DNA of 64,000 nucleotides from an uncultured Clostridia bacterium (GCA_947632025.1 CANRNN010000001.1:1-64000); one strand, 5' to 3'. Shown: positions 7,846-16,602, numbered from the stretch's first letter. Notes: generated by a model not told the origin, from the sequence alone. Translations and numbers: made by a program.

Positions 7846-8532
7846 TTATTGAACGGGACGGTCGTTGTTGAAAGACGGCGGATTCACGTCGGCGTTCGGA
7901 TATGGGCTGTCATGGGGTGACGGCTCGGACATACTGAAATACATCTTTGCGGCTTTTGTTGTTCCGAAATCGCGGTTCGAGCCTGTGTCCTGAACCTTGT
8001 TGAACGCCTCGCGGAACATTGCGTTATGTGCCTCTTCGCGGTTGAGCAGAAAATCTATCGTTTCACGGACTTTTTTATCGTCGATTTGACGATAAAGATA
8101 TTCGTAAACCACTTTTGCACGCTGTTCCGACGCTATATTCGAGAGCAGATCGGCGCAGAGATCTCCCGTTACCGAAACGTAATCGCCTGTCCACGAATAG
8201 CCCGATGCGTTTATCAATCCGGGATTCAGACCCATAAGAACGTGCGTCTGTATCTCGCCGGCGGGTACGCTCTCCGCGTCAACGTCGTGACCGTTCAGAA
8301 GATTTATTGTCTGTGCGACCATTTCCATATGCCCCAGCTCCTCTGCGGCAATGTCAAGGAACAGATCTTTTATCTGCTGGTCTTTTATACGGAAGCTTTG
8401 TGACATATACTGCATAGCTGCCTTAAGCTCGCCGTTTGCTCCGCCGAGCTGTTCCTGCATAAGCGCGGCGTACTGTGGGTTTGGCTTTTCCACTCCGACA
8501 GGGTGAAAGAGCTGTTTTTCGTGTTTGAACAT
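7846..8532 (-). CDS. Manganese catalase family protein (CotJC-like)
   Basis: A 228-residue ferritin-like four-helix protein of the non-heme manganese catalase family. Metal-ligand positions are visible as EELGHMEMVAQ in helix 2 and SEQRAKVVYEYLY with NREEAHNAMFREAF in later helices; a further E lies in GGANGELKAAMQYM. It would dismutate hydrogen peroxide through a di-manganese centre. In spore formers such proteins are often coat components (CotJC). The tail after residue 190 (SPHDSPYPNADVNPP) is flexible. AAGGAGG precedes the ATG. It lies 59 bp after the SDR gene on the same strand, so both probably form a stress or spore-coat unit. Confidence 0.9.
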   Translation of the reverse strand: MFKHEKQLFHPVGVEKPNPQYAALMQEQLGGANGELKAAMQYMSQSFRIKDQQIKDLFLDIAAEELGHMEMVAQTINLLNGHDVDAESVPAGEIQTHVLMGLNPGLINASGYSWTGDYVSVTGDLCADLLSNIASEQRAKVVYEYLYRQIDDKKVRETIDFLLNREEAHNAMFREAFNKVQDTGSNRDFGTTKAAKMYFSMSEPSPHDSPYPNADVNPPSFNNDRPVQ

Positions 8533-8591
8533 CTTAAAATTCCTCCTTTTGGAATAATATGTCCCTTATAGGAGAAATTTATACGAGAATT

Positions 8592-9506
8592 TCAAATAAT
8601 AGTTCCGCCGTTCGGGTGGAGTATCTGTCCTGTCATATAGCTTGAATCGCAGCTTGCGAGGAATACATAGCTGGGCGAGATTTCACAGGGCTGTCCCGCT
8701 CTCATCATTGGAACGGGTGAGGTTTCACACCCGAATCCTGCGACCTCCTCCGCTGAAAACGACGCAGGAATAAGCGGTGTCCAGATAGGTCCGGGAGCCA
8801 CGGCGTTCACTCGTATACCTTTATCCGCAAGCGACAATGCAAGCGACCTTGTAAGCGCTACTATCGCGCCCTTTGTTGCACTGTAGTCTATCAGATCCTT
8901 ATTTCCGGCAAACGCCGTGACTGACGCTGTATTTATTATAGAACCTCCGCTTTTGAGATAGGGAAGGGCAGCTTGGATAAGGTAGAAAAATGAAAAAACA
9001 TTGTTCCTGAATACAAGCTCCAGCTGGTCATTAGAAATATCGAGAATGCTTCTTCGTACAAATTGAAACGCGTGATTATTTACGAGAATATCAAGGCTTC
9101 CGAATCGGGCAAACGTCGCTTTTACACATTTGCTGCAGAATTCGGGGATTTTCAAATCGCCGCGGAGCAGGATACATTCTCCGCCAAGGTCTTTGATGTG
9201 CTTTGCGGTATCTTCCGCGTCCTTGTCCTCATCATAGTAAACTATGGCTACAGCCGCACCTTCTTTCACGAAATCGTAGGCGACAGCGCGTCCGATACCG
9301 CTGTCGCCTCCAGTTATCAGCGCGACCTTTCCCTCAAGCCTGCGGGCATCAGAATTCCGCTCCGACATCGGCAGCGGCTCCATAACATACTCGAATCCCG
9401 GCTGACGATTTTGGTGTTGAGCGGGTCTGCGGTCTTGGGCGCAGCTGTTTTTTTCGGTAAAATCATAGCCTTTTTCATTTGAGCAATTGCAGTTACATTT
9501 ATACAT
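8592..9506 (-). CDS. SDR family oxidoreductase (YhdF/GsiB-neighbour general stress type)
   Basis: A 304-residue short-chain dehydrogenase of the extended N-terminus class found among general-stress and spore proteins. Visible motifs are the cofactor loop TGGDSGIGR, the NNHA segment (normally NNAA or NNAG), the active-site serine in TASVTAF and YSATKGA with the catalytic Tyr and Lys, then NAVAPGPIWTPL. The first ~45 residues are an unusual extension starting with a cysteine cluster (KCNCNCSNEKG). GAGGAGG precedes the ATG. The substrate is unknown. The gene is followed by manganese catalase, which supports an oxidative-stress or spore-coat role. Confidence 0.88.
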   Translation of the reverse strand: MYKCNCNCSNEKGYDFTEKNSCAQDRRPAQHQNRQPGFEYVMEPLPMSERNSDARRLEGKVALITGGDSGIGRAVAYDFVKEGAAVAIVYYDEDKDAEDTAKHIKDLGGECILLRGDLKIPEFCSKCVKATFARFGSLDILVNNHAFQFVRRSILDISNDQLELVFRNNVFSFFYLIQAALPYLKSGGSIINTASVTAFAGNKDLIDYSATKGAIVALTRSLALSLADKGIRVNAVAPGPIWTPLIPASFSAEEVAGFGCETSPVPMMRAGQPCEISPSYVFLASCDSSYMTGQILHPNGGTII

Positions 9507-9672
9507 AGCAAAACCTCCTCGCGATATTTTATTCTTTATATTTATAAAATTGCAAGTACAGCATTTTTTTCTCTTGTGTGAAATAATAGATCCCGATATT
9601 GAGATAAATTACAAAATTACGCTCGAATAATCGAAAAGTGAAATATTTTTATGAAAAATATGCGGAAATATA

Positions 9673-9701
9673 TTGACAAATACAAAATAATGTGATACAA
9701 T
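9673..9701 (+). promoter_or_regulatory. Sigma-A promoter of the lysine operon
   Basis: TTGACA (9673-9678), 17 bp, TACAAT (9696-9701). Transcription would start about 10 nt before the L-box aptamer begins at 9719. Confidence 0.88.
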
Positions 9702-9718
9702 GAAATGTATGAAAATAT

Positions 9719-10007
9719 GATAGAGGTGCGGGGCTGATAAGTAACGCGTCAGCAGGCACCCGGACGTTGAAGTTTTCCTTAAGATGCGTAGATTTCAGGC
9801 GTATCTGCGGTACTTGCGGACGGGGCGGCTTTTCGGGAAGCGCGGCGTGAAAGGCAGTACCGCCGAGGAGCGCGTATTCCGAGGTGCGTGTTATCCGGTT
9901 GTGCGTCGAACAGGCGTATGACTGTCATCGACTTGCTTGATGGAGCGCTATCGCAATATTTAGCCGCACATAAAGCCTGACCGATGATTATGCCTCATCG
10001 GTTTTTT
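9719..10007 (+). ncRNA. Lysine riboswitch (L-box) with terminator
   Basis: The aptamer begins GATAGAGGTGCGG, the L-box 5' consensus, and closes with CGCTATC (9946-9952) pairing back as P1. Inside are the AGTAA-type loop after GCTGATA and the GTGAAAGG...CCGCCGAGG core (usual form GAAAGG...GCCGAAG). The aptamer spans about 234 nt, longer than the roughly 175-180 nt of the Bacillus subtilis lysC example, so helix arms are extended. The expression platform is a strong terminator, CCGATGA-TTATGCC-TCATCGG plus TTTTTT (9981-10007). When lysine binds, the terminator should form and switch off asd-dapA-dapB and the genes behind them. Confidence 0.9.
9981..10007 (+). terminator. Riboswitch expression-platform terminator
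   Basis: 7-bp stem CCGATGA/TCATCGG with a 7-nt loop and six T residues, placed between the L-box P1 closing strand and the asd ribosome site. Confidence 0.9.
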
Positions 10008-10042
10008 ATTTTACTTAAATCAACAAAAGGAAGGTAAGAACA

Positions 10043-11125
10043 ATGAAACAACAGTACAAGGTCGGAATCATTGGAGCTACGGGAATGGTAGGACAGCGTT
10101 TCGCGACGCTGCTTGAAAATCACCCGTGGTTCAAGGTGACTGCTCTCGCGGCATCACCGCGCTCGGCGGGGAAAACTTACAAGGAGGCAGTGGGCGACAG
10201 GTGGTATATGGATACCCCTATGCCCGCGAATATGGCGGATATCGTCGTGATGGACGCGTCCGCTGATGTTGAGAAGATCGCGTCTATGGTGGACTTCGTG
10301 TTCTGCGCGGTTGATATGAAAAAGGACGAAATTAAGGCTCTTGAGGAAAAATATGCTAAGGCTGAATGCCCTGTGATGTCAAACAACTCCGCTCATCGTT
10401 TTACCCCCGACGTTCCTATGATAATTCCGGAGGTGAACGCGGATCACGCAGAAATAATCAACGCACAGAGAAAACGTCTGGAAACAAAACGCGGATTTAT
10501 TTCAGTAAAGAGCAACTGCTCGATACAAAGCTATGTTCCCGCTCTCTCTCCGCTGAGAAAATTCGGTATAACCGAAATACTTGCGTGTACTTATCAGGCA
10601 ATTTCGGGAGCAGGCAAAACGTTTGAAACTTGGCCCGAAATGGTCGACAACCTTATCCCGTATATCGGCGGTGAGGAGGAAAAGTCCGAGCAGGAGCCGC
10701 TGAAGGTATGGGGTCATATTGAGGGTGACAAGATAGTCAAAGTCGAAAAGCCGTCCATTACAACTCAGTGCCTGCGCGTGCCTGTTTCAAATGGTCACTT
10801 TGCGGCGGTATTCGTAAGATTCGAGAACAAGCCCTCAATCGAAGAGATCAAGAAGATATGGGCAGAGTATTCGGCAGAGCCGCAGGAGCTGAAGCTCCCG
10901 TCTGCACCGAAACAGTTCCTCAACTATTTTGAAGAGGATAATTTCCCTCAGGCTAAACTCCACAGAAATCTTGAGGGAGGTATGGCTATCTCTATCGGAC
11001 GTCTTCGTCCCGATACGCAGTATGATTACAAGTTCGTCTGCCTTTCGCACAATACTCTGCGCGGCGCGGCGGGCGGCGCGGTCGAAATGGCGGAGCTTCT
11101 CGCGGCAAAGGGTTATCTGGACTGA
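10043..11125 (+). CDS. asd: Aspartate-semialdehyde dehydrogenase (archaeal/fungal-type)
   Basis: A 360-residue enzyme that reduces aspartyl phosphate to aspartate semialdehyde, the branch point for lysine, methionine and threonine. The NADP-binding GATGMVGQRF lies at residues 11-20 and the catalytic cysteine is Cys159 in KSNCSIQ. The end (LSHNTLRGAAGGAVEMAELL) is typical. Length and the SNCS form fit the archaeal/fungal-type subclass rather than the E. coli type. AGGAAGG precedes the ATG. It is the first gene after the lysine riboswitch. No aspartokinase gene lies in the operon, so that step must be encoded elsewhere. Confidence 0.95.
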   Translation: MKQQYKVGIIGATGMVGQRFATLLENHPWFKVTALAASPRSAGKTYKEAVGDRWYMDTPMPANMADIVVMDASADVEKIASMVDFVFCAVDMKKDEIKALEEKYAKAECPVMSNNSAHRFTPDVPMIIPEVNADHAEIINAQRKRLETKRGFISVKSNCSIQSYVPALSPLRKFGITEILACTYQAISGAGKTFETWPEMVDNLIPYIGGEEEKSEQEPLKVWGHIEGDKIVKVEKPSITTQCLRVPVSNGHFAAVFVRFENKPSIEEIKKIWAEYSAEPQELKLPSAPKQFLNYFEEDNFPQAKLHRNLEGGMAISIGRLRPDTQYDYKFVCLSHNTLRGAAGGAVEMAELLAAKGYLD

Positions 11126-11152
11126 TAGGTGTTATAACTGTTAGGAGGATTT

Positions 11153-12046
11153 ATGAGCAAGACAATTTTCACGGGCTGCGCGACCGCTATCGCCACCCCT
11201 ATGAACGCTGACGGCAGCATAAATTACGAGGAATTCGGAAAGCTCATTGATTATCAGATAGAAAATTCCATTGACGGAATAGTTATCTGCGGTACTACGG
11301 GCGAATCCGCGACAATGACTGACGAGGAGCATATCGAGGTGCTGCGTTACGGCATAGAGCGCGTAAATCACCGTGTCCCCGTAATCGCGGGCGCGGGCAG
11401 CAATGACACCGCTTATGCTGTTGAGCTTTCAAAGGAAGCCGAGAAACTCGGCGCGGACGCTCTTCTTCAAGTCACTCCATACTATAATAAAGCGTCGCAG
11501 AGAGGGCTTGTAAAGCATTTTTCGACGATAGCTGACGCTGTGAATATACCGAATATTCTTTATAATGTTCCCAGTAGAACAGGCGTGAATATTGCGGCGG
11601 ATACTTATATTGAGCTTTCAAAGCACCCGAATATCACTGCCGTAAAGGAAGCGTCGGGCAATATGGCGACTGTTATGGATATTTCAGCGTATACCGACCT
11701 CGATATTTATTCGGGAAATGACAATGAGGCACTTTGCTGTCTGGCACTCGGAGGAAAGGGACTTATTTCCGTTACTTCAAACGTAGCTCCGAAAGAAAAA
11801 CACGATGAAATAAAACTTTATCTTGAAGGAAAGCACGAAGAAGCTCTGGCTGTACAGAAAAAGCTTTTGGCGCTTGATAAAGCTATGTTTATGGACGTAA
11901 ATCCTATTCCTGTAAAGGAAGCTTTGAATATTATGGGATTCAGGGCAGGGGAGTGCAGGCTTCCGCTGTGTTCAATGACAGACGAAATGAAAGCAAAGCT
12001 GCGTTCTGTTATGGAGCCTCTAGGACTTGTCGGAAAAGTAAAGTAA
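11153..12046 (+). CDS. dapA: 4-hydroxy-tetrahydrodipicolinate synthase
   Basis: A 297-residue class I aldolase-fold enzyme that condenses pyruvate with aspartate semialdehyde, the first committed lysine/diaminopimelate step. CGTTGESATM near residue 45, YNVPSRTGVN with the active tyrosine, and the Schiff-base lysine in ITAVKEASG are all present. The length is normal. TAGGAGG precedes the start, 27 bp after asd. Expression is set by the lysine riboswitch upstream. Confidence 0.97.
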   Translation: MSKTIFTGCATAIATPMNADGSINYEEFGKLIDYQIENSIDGIVICGTTGESATMTDEEHIEVLRYGIERVNHRVPVIAGAGSNDTAYAVELSKEAEKLGADALLQVTPYYNKASQRGLVKHFSTIADAVNIPNILYNVPSRTGVNIAADTYIELSKHPNITAVKEASGNMATVMDISAYTDLDIYSGNDNEALCCLALGGKGLISVTSNVAPKEKHDEIKLYLEGKHEEALAVQKKLLALDKAMFMDVNPIPVKEALNIMGFRAGECRLPLCSMTDEMKAKLRSVMEPLGLVGKVK

Positions 12047-12067
12047 CCTTCTGAAAGGAATTGCAAA

Positions 12068-12832
12068 ATGACTAAAATTGCTGTAACAGGCGCGTGCGGA
12101 CGTATGGGACGCGTTATTGCGGGACTTTGCGCCGAGCGTGAGGATTGTGAAATCGTTGCGGGAATCGACAAGCTGGGCGAGAAATATTCCGATTTTCCCG
12201 TATATAAAAGCATTTTCGATATGCCCGAAAAGCCCGATGTTATAATTGATTTTTCGCACCCGTCGGCGCTTGACGACCTGCTTTCATACTGCAAGATGAA
12301 CAGTGTGCCCGTCGTTATCGCGACGACGGGTTATACCGACGATGAGCGTGCGAAGATAAATTCGGCATCGTCGCAGATACCTGTATTCTTTACATTCAAT
12401 ATGTCGCTCGGCATCAATCTTCTTGCGGAGCTTGCCAAAAAAGCCGCACAGGTACTCGGCGGGCAATTCGATATCGAAATCGTTGAGAAGCACCATAACC
12501 AGAAAAAAGACGCTCCTTCGGGAACGGCGATAATGCTTGCGGAGGCAATAAATGCAGAACTCGGCAACAAGGATCACTACGTCTATGACCGTCATTCCGT
12601 AAGAAAGCCCCGCGGTAAGGACGAAATAGGTATGCACTCCGTCCGCGGCGGCACAATAGTCGGAGAACATGATATAATTTTTGCCGGACATGACGAGGTA
12701 ATAACTCTTTCTCACTCTGCACAGTCGAGAGAGGTTTTCGCTGCGGGCGCTGTGAACGCTGCCGTGTTCTTAAGCGGCAAGCCCGCCGGAATGTACGCTA
12801 TGAGCGACCTTATCAAGGAGGATCAATTATGA
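12068..12832 (+). CDS. dapB: 4-hydroxy-tetrahydrodipicolinate reductase
   Basis: A 254-residue reductase of the diaminopimelate pathway using NAD(P)H. The N-terminal GACGRMGRVI binds nucleotide. EIVEKHHNQKKDAPSGTA carries the catalytic His/Lys region, and HSVRGGTIVGEH is the conserved substrate-side motif. GAAAGGA precedes the ATG. It overlaps the ACT-protein gene by 4 nt (ATGA), which indicates translational coupling. Confidence 0.97.
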   Translation: MTKIAVTGACGRMGRVIAGLCAEREDCEIVAGIDKLGEKYSDFPVYKSIFDMPEKPDVIIDFSHPSALDDLLSYCKMNSVPVVIATTGYTDDERAKINSASSQIPVFFTFNMSLGINLLAELAKKAAQVLGGQFDIEIVEKHHNQKKDAPSGTAIMLAEAINAELGNKDHYVYDRHSVRKPRGKDEIGMHSVRGGTIVGEHDIIFAGHDEVITLSHSAQSREVFAAGAVNAAVFLSGKPAGMYAMSDLIKEDQL

Positions 12833-13275
12833 AGCTTGAAGTTACAGAAAACGTATCTGCCGTTTCGTTCAACAACGTTCCTTTGAATAAGACTGTTATG
12901 GAGGACACGCTGAGAGTTATCGCCGAGGCGGGGATAAATGTTGATATGATCTCTATGACAGCGCCGACTTCCGAAATTTTCAGTTTCGGTTTTACAATGA
13001 ACGATGAGGACACTCCAAAACTCCTTGGCGTTGTAAAAAAACTGCGCGATATGGGCGGAGTTTCTCCGATGATAAACGGCACTAACAGAAAAATCGTTAT
13101 TAAGACGGGTGAGATGACCGAAACCATAGGTTTTGCTGCGAGAGTTTTTGAAATTCTCAATCGCCTTGAAGCAATGATTTTAATGATAACCACAGGTGTG
13201 GACGAAATTTCCGTTCTTATCCGCGACGCAGATGCAGACGCGGTGGTTGCGGCTTTTGAAAAGGAGTTTAAATGA
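12829..13275 (+). CDS. Free-standing tandem ACT-domain protein, aspartokinase C-terminus-like
   Basis: A 148-residue protein made of two ACT units. The first holds EAGINVDMISMTAPTSEIFS, very like the aspartokinase regulatory domain (INVDMI...). The second ends ISVLIRDADADAVVAAFEKE, like the aspartokinase C-terminus. There is no kinase domain, and the start directly overlaps dapB (ATGA). In many Gram-positives the aspartokinase beta subunit is an in-frame product of lysC; here it appears as a separate gene in the lysine operon. It could bind lysine or threonine and regulate a kinase made elsewhere, or act on another enzyme. The function is inferred. Confidence 0.8.
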   Translation: MKLEVTENVSAVSFNNVPLNKTVMEDTLRVIAEAGINVDMISMTAPTSEIFSFGFTMNDEDTPKLLGVVKKLRDMGGVSPMINGTNRKIVIKTGEMTETIGFAARVFEILNRLEAMILMITTGVDEISVLIRDADADAVVAAFEKEFK

Positions 13276-14186
13276 ATAACATATTTTTAGCACTTGCGGA
13301 AAGCTCCGCGGAGAGTGCAGTTGAGAGTACGCCAAACATTACTGAAACGGTCGAGGAGCTTGTCAAAAATCCTTCGGGGATAGGCGAGTTTTTCAAGAAT
13401 TTGGGTGCTTCAATACTCGGTGTTATACCGACAATTTTGTTCGCGATACTGGTGCTTATCGTGGGACTTATCGTGTCAAAATTCGCGATTAAGCTGCTGT
13501 CAAAGGGACTGTCCAAGACAAAGCTGGAGGTTACTGTCACAAAATTTACCACGCAAATTGCAAAAATCGCGATTTATGTGCTGCTTATAACCATTGTGCT
13601 GAATATCCTCGGCATTCCGTCGGCGTCTATTGTCGCCGTTATCGGCACGGCGGGCGTGGCAATCGGACTTGCACTGCAAAACTCGCTGTCGAATGTGGCG
13701 GGAGGATTTTTGCTGATGATAACAAAGCCGTTTAAAATAGGCGATTATATCGTATCAAACGGCGTGGAGGGCACGGTGTCGGCAATCTCGATTTTACATA
13801 CAAGACTTGATTCCGTGACAAATCAGGCAATTTTCATTCCGAACGGGCTTGCGATAAATGCAACTATAATCAACAACAGCGGAAACGATACACGCCGTGT
13901 TGATCTTACGTTCTCGATTTCTTATAATGATGATTTCTCGAAAGCGCAGGAAATCATTCTTGACGTATTGAACGCTCACCCGATGGTACTTGATGATGCC
14001 GCGCCGCAGGTGCGTATGCTCGAACACGGAGAGAGCGCGATTGTAATTTGCGCTCGCGCGTGGTGCAGAACCGCCGATTACTGGGACGTTTATTTTGACC
14101 TTAACGAGCAGGTGCGCGAGGCGTTTATCGCAAACGAGATTGAAATTCCGTACAAGCAGATTGATGTTCATGTAAAAGATAACTGA
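13272..14186 (+). CDS. mscS: MscS family small-conductance mechanosensitive channel
   Basis: A 304-residue membrane protein. N-terminal membrane segments are followed by the pore helix and the conserved VGVAIGLALQNSLSNVAGG / MITKPFKIGDYI region, then the beta domain and C-terminal alpha/beta cage. It would open under membrane tension to release solutes. Length fits the short MscS group. It overlaps the ACT gene by 4 nt (ATGA) and the next gene by 1 nt, so it is co-translated within the lysine operon, which is unusual company. It may be only a passenger, or an exporter-like channel; its substrate cannot be read from the sequence. Confidence 0.92.
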   Translation: MNNIFLALAESSAESAVESTPNITETVEELVKNPSGIGEFFKNLGASILGVIPTILFAILVLIVGLIVSKFAIKLLSKGLSKTKLEVTVTKFTTQIAKIAIYVLLITIVLNILGIPSASIVAVIGTAGVAIGLALQNSLSNVAGGFLLMITKPFKIGDYIVSNGVEGTVSAISILHTRLDSVTNQAIFIPNGLAINATIINNSGNDTRRVDLTFSISYNDDFSKAQEIILDVLNAHPMVLDDAAPQVRMLEHGESAIVICARAWCRTADYWDVYFDLNEQVREAFIANEIEIPYKQIDVHVKDN

Positions 14187-14524
14187 TGGGATATTTTATT
14201 ACCGAAGCCGAAAGGAAGGCACTTCATTCGACTTGTTTCCACGAGTTTATGAAGAGCGAATATAACGGCGAATGTTGGCATGAGGATTCACTATTGCTTT
14301 CAGATGACGAATTTTCAAGGCTTGGGCTTTATAAGATATTCAAGAAAGTGATTCCGGATTATGATCCTTATGGTATTGTTTCCGTTATGCGTGAGCAATG
14401 GGAACAGGTGAAAATTCTCGCGGAAAAAGCGGGCGGTGAAATCCTCGAATGTATTTTAGAAGCGGACAAATGGGTAAACGCCTGCTTTGAGGAATTTGAC
14501 AGATTCACGATATGCGGGATATAA
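14186..14524 (+). CDS. Hypothetical protein at end of lysine operon
   Basis: A 112-residue acidic soluble protein of unknown family. Its ATG overlaps the mscS stop (TGATG), with GAT-rich sequence rather than a clear ribosome site, so it is probably coupled to mscS. It is followed at once by a bidirectional terminator. The aromatic, charged composition recalls the orphan proteins at 5776-7710, but I see no real homology. Confidence 0.65.
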   Translation: MGYFITEAERKALHSTCFHEFMKSEYNGECWHEDSLLLSDDEFSRLGLYKIFKKVIPDYDPYGIVSVMREQWEQVKILAEKAGGEILECILEADKWVNACFEEFDRFTICGI

Positions 14525-14530
14525 AACAAA

Positions 14531-14560
14531 AATCCGAGCTTTGCGGCTCGGATTTTTTAT
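14531..14560. terminator. Bidirectional terminator
   Basis: AATCCGAGC / GCTCGGATT, 9-bp stem with a 6-nt loop, T-runs on both strands. It ends the lysine operon on + and trpB on -. Confidence 0.88.
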
Positions 14561-14576
14561 TTGAAACTGAATCAAA

Positions 14577-15794
14577 TCAGCGGATTCCGTACTTCTCGAT
14601 AACAAAGTCCATATCTTTGTCGCCTCTGCCCGATAGGTTAATGAGAATAGAACCTTTGCCCATTTTCTTGCCAAGTTCCATAGCATAAGCAACAGCATGA
14701 GAGCTTTCAATAGCGGGGATTATTCCCTCAAGGCGTGAGAGCTTGAAGAACGCGTCAATTGCCTTTTCGTCGTCGATAACGTCATACTTGACACGTCCGC
14801 AGTCGCGCAGAAAGGCGTGTTCTGGTCCTGAGGAAGGATAATCCAGTCCGCTTGCAACGGAATAAACCGGTGCGGGGTCGCCGTTTTCGTCTTTAAGCAT
14901 TATCGAATTGAAGCCGTGCATAATTCCTTCCGAGCCGTAGTTAAGGCTTGCAGCGTGATCTCCGAGCTTATTTCCGCGACCGAGAGGTTCAACTCCGTAA
15001 ATTTCAACAGGATCGTTCAAGAATCCGGAAAAAATTCCCATAGCGTTTGAACCGCCGCCGACACAAGCAACTACTGCATCGGGAAGCTCGCCTGTCATTT
15101 CGAGGAACTGTTCACGGGCTTCAATTCCGACTATACTCTGAAAATCACGAACCATCATTGGGAACGGGTGAGGACCTACTACGGAACCGATACAATAAAT
15201 CGTGTTCTTGTAATCTTTAAGGTAAGCTGCGAAAGCTGCGTCTACTGCTTCTTTAAGGGTTTGAAGTCCGTCGGTCACTTCCACGACGTTCGCGCCGAGT
15301 ATCTTCATTCTTGCGACATTCGGAGCTTGTTTTTTTATATCGACAGCGCCCATATAAATATCACATTCAAGACCGAAATAAGCCGCTGCGGTAGCTAAAG
15401 CAACGCCGTGCTGACCTGCGCCGGTTTCGGCGATGATCTTCTTTTTGCCCATATATTTCGCAAGCAGAGCTTCACCCATACAGTGGTTGAGCTTGTGAGC
15501 GCCGGTATGGTTCAGATCCTCACGCTTAACGTACAGTTGAACGTTTCCGATAGTTGAGGAGAGTCTTTCAAGGTAGGAGATAGGTGTAGGTCTGCCTTGG
15601 AACTCGCGGCGAATTCTGCGAAGCTCGCTTATAAACTTGCTGGATTTGCAGATAGTAAAATAAGCTTCTGTGATCTCGTCCATAGCCTTTTTGAGGTCAT
15701 CGGGGACGAATGCTCCGCCGTATTTTCCGAAATATCCGTTTTTGTCGGGATAATTTTTGAGATAGGTGTCGAATTCGATATCGCTGTATTTCAT
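14577..15794 (-). CDS. trpB: Tryptophan synthase beta subunit, stand-alone
   Basis: A 405-residue PLP enzyme making tryptophan from indole and serine. The PLP lysine is Lys101 in HTGAHKLNH, the phosphate loop is GGGSNAMG, and [10 protein letters not shown] is typical of the TrpB1 class. TGGAGG sets the ATG at 15794; the ORF-track start 14 codons earlier lies in the leader. No trpA or other trp gene is near. It may complete a pathway encoded elsewhere or salvage indole. Confidence 0.93.
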   Translation of the reverse strand: MKYSDIEFDTYLKNYPDKNGYFGKYGGAFVPDDLKKAMDEITEAYFTICKSSKFISELRRIRREFQGRPTPISYLERLSSTIGNVQLYVKREDLNHTGAHKLNHCMGEALLAKYMGKKKIIAETGAGQHGVALATAAAYFGLECDIYMGAVDIKKQAPNVARMKILGANVVEVTDGLQTLKEAVDAAFAAYLKDYKNTIYCIGSVVGPHPFPMMVRDFQSIVGIEAREQFLEMTGELPDAVVACVGGGSNAMGIFSGFLNDPVEIYGVEPLGRGNKLGDHAASLNYGSEGIMHGFNSIMLKDENGDPAPVYSVASGLDYPSSGPEHAFLRDCGRVKYDVIDDEKAIDAFFKLSRLEGIIPAIESSHAVAYAMELGKKMGKGSILINLSGRGDKDMDFVIEKYGIR

Positions 15795-15824
15795 ATTTTT
15801 CCTCCAAAATAAATATTCAAATAA

Positions 15825-15853
15825 ATTATACCACATATTTCATCTTTTGTCAA
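15825..15853 (-). promoter_or_regulatory. Consensus sigma-A promoter for trpB
   Basis: Minus strand TTGACA (15848-15853), 17 bp, TATAAT (15825-15830). Perfect consensus, with a short leader and no visible T-box or attenuator. Confidence 0.9.
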
Positions 15854-15980
15854 CACATTTTTCCGTTTTAGCGGCAGTTTGTTTTGTCGAAGAACAATGA
15901 ATAATTTTCTCGAAATAACAAACAATACCGTCAAGCAGGCGTGTTCTGCTTTAAGAGAAATAACTTGGAGGAATTTATAT

Positions 15981-16526
15981 ATGAAAGCAACGGGAATAGT
16001 CCGTAGAATAGATGATTTGGGAAGAATTGTAATTCCGAAGGAGATTCGCCGTACAATGAGAATAAGAGAAGGCGACCCGCTTGAAATTTACACCAGCCCC
16101 GAAGGCGAGGTAATTTTTAAGAAATACTCTCCCGTTGGGGAAATAAGCAACACTGCTTCGCAGTATGTTGACGTTTTGTCGAAAGTCGGCGGCTGTCCTG
16201 CGGTAATATGCGACCGCGATCACGTTATCGCGGTTTCCGGAATGAGTAAGAAAGAGGTCATAGAGCGTCGTGTTTCCGGTTCTCTTGAGGATCTTATCGA
16301 GCAAAGGAAATCTTATGTTCTAAAAAGCGGTGAGGATAAGCGTCTGAATCCTATTGAGGGTGTGGACAGATATGCTGTGGCGTGTTCGCCTATTCTGGCT
16401 TCCGGTGATGTAAACGGCGCGGTTATTATGCTCAGTCCCGACAGCGGCAGCGATTCTGCAACAGCAGAGCAGTCCGCGCTTGTTCAGGCAGCGGCTCTTT
16501 ATTTCGGAAAACAGATGGAAGAATGA
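15981..16526 (+). CDS. spoVT: Stage V sporulation protein T (AbrB-type regulator)
   Basis: A 181-residue regulator. The N-terminal SpoVT-AbrB swapped-hairpin domain reads MKATGIVRRIDDLGRIVIPK and runs to about residue 50. A GAF-like domain fills the rest (CPAVICDRDHVIAVSG...ACSPILASGDVNGAVIML). SpoVT controls sigma-G-dependent genes in the forespore. TTGGAGG sets the ATG at 15981; the longer ORF-track start has no site. In Bacillus it is transcribed by sigma-G; I see only a weak GAATA...CAATACC match upstream. It is strong evidence that the organism can sporulate or recently could. Confidence 0.93.
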   Translation: MKATGIVRRIDDLGRIVIPKEIRRTMRIREGDPLEIYTSPEGEVIFKKYSPVGEISNTASQYVDVLSKVGGCPAVICDRDHVIAVSGMSKKEVIERRVSGSLEDLIEQRKSYVLKSGEDKRLNPIEGVDRYAVACSPILASGDVNGAVIMLSPDSGSDSATAEQSALVQAAALYFGKQMEE

Positions 16527-16548
16527 TCCCGTTATGAAAGAAAAGCTC

Positions 16549-16602
16549 AACGGCTTCTCGGCAGCCTTAAAGGTTTGCCGACAAGCCGTTTTCGGTTATT
16601 TT
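16549..16602. terminator. Terminator between spoVT and the anti-sigma gene
   Basis: AACGGCTT-CTCGGCA ... TGCCGAC-AAGCCGTT forms a long stem with one mismatch region, followed by TTCGGTTATTTT. It lies between two convergent genes and could serve both. Confidence 0.75.
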
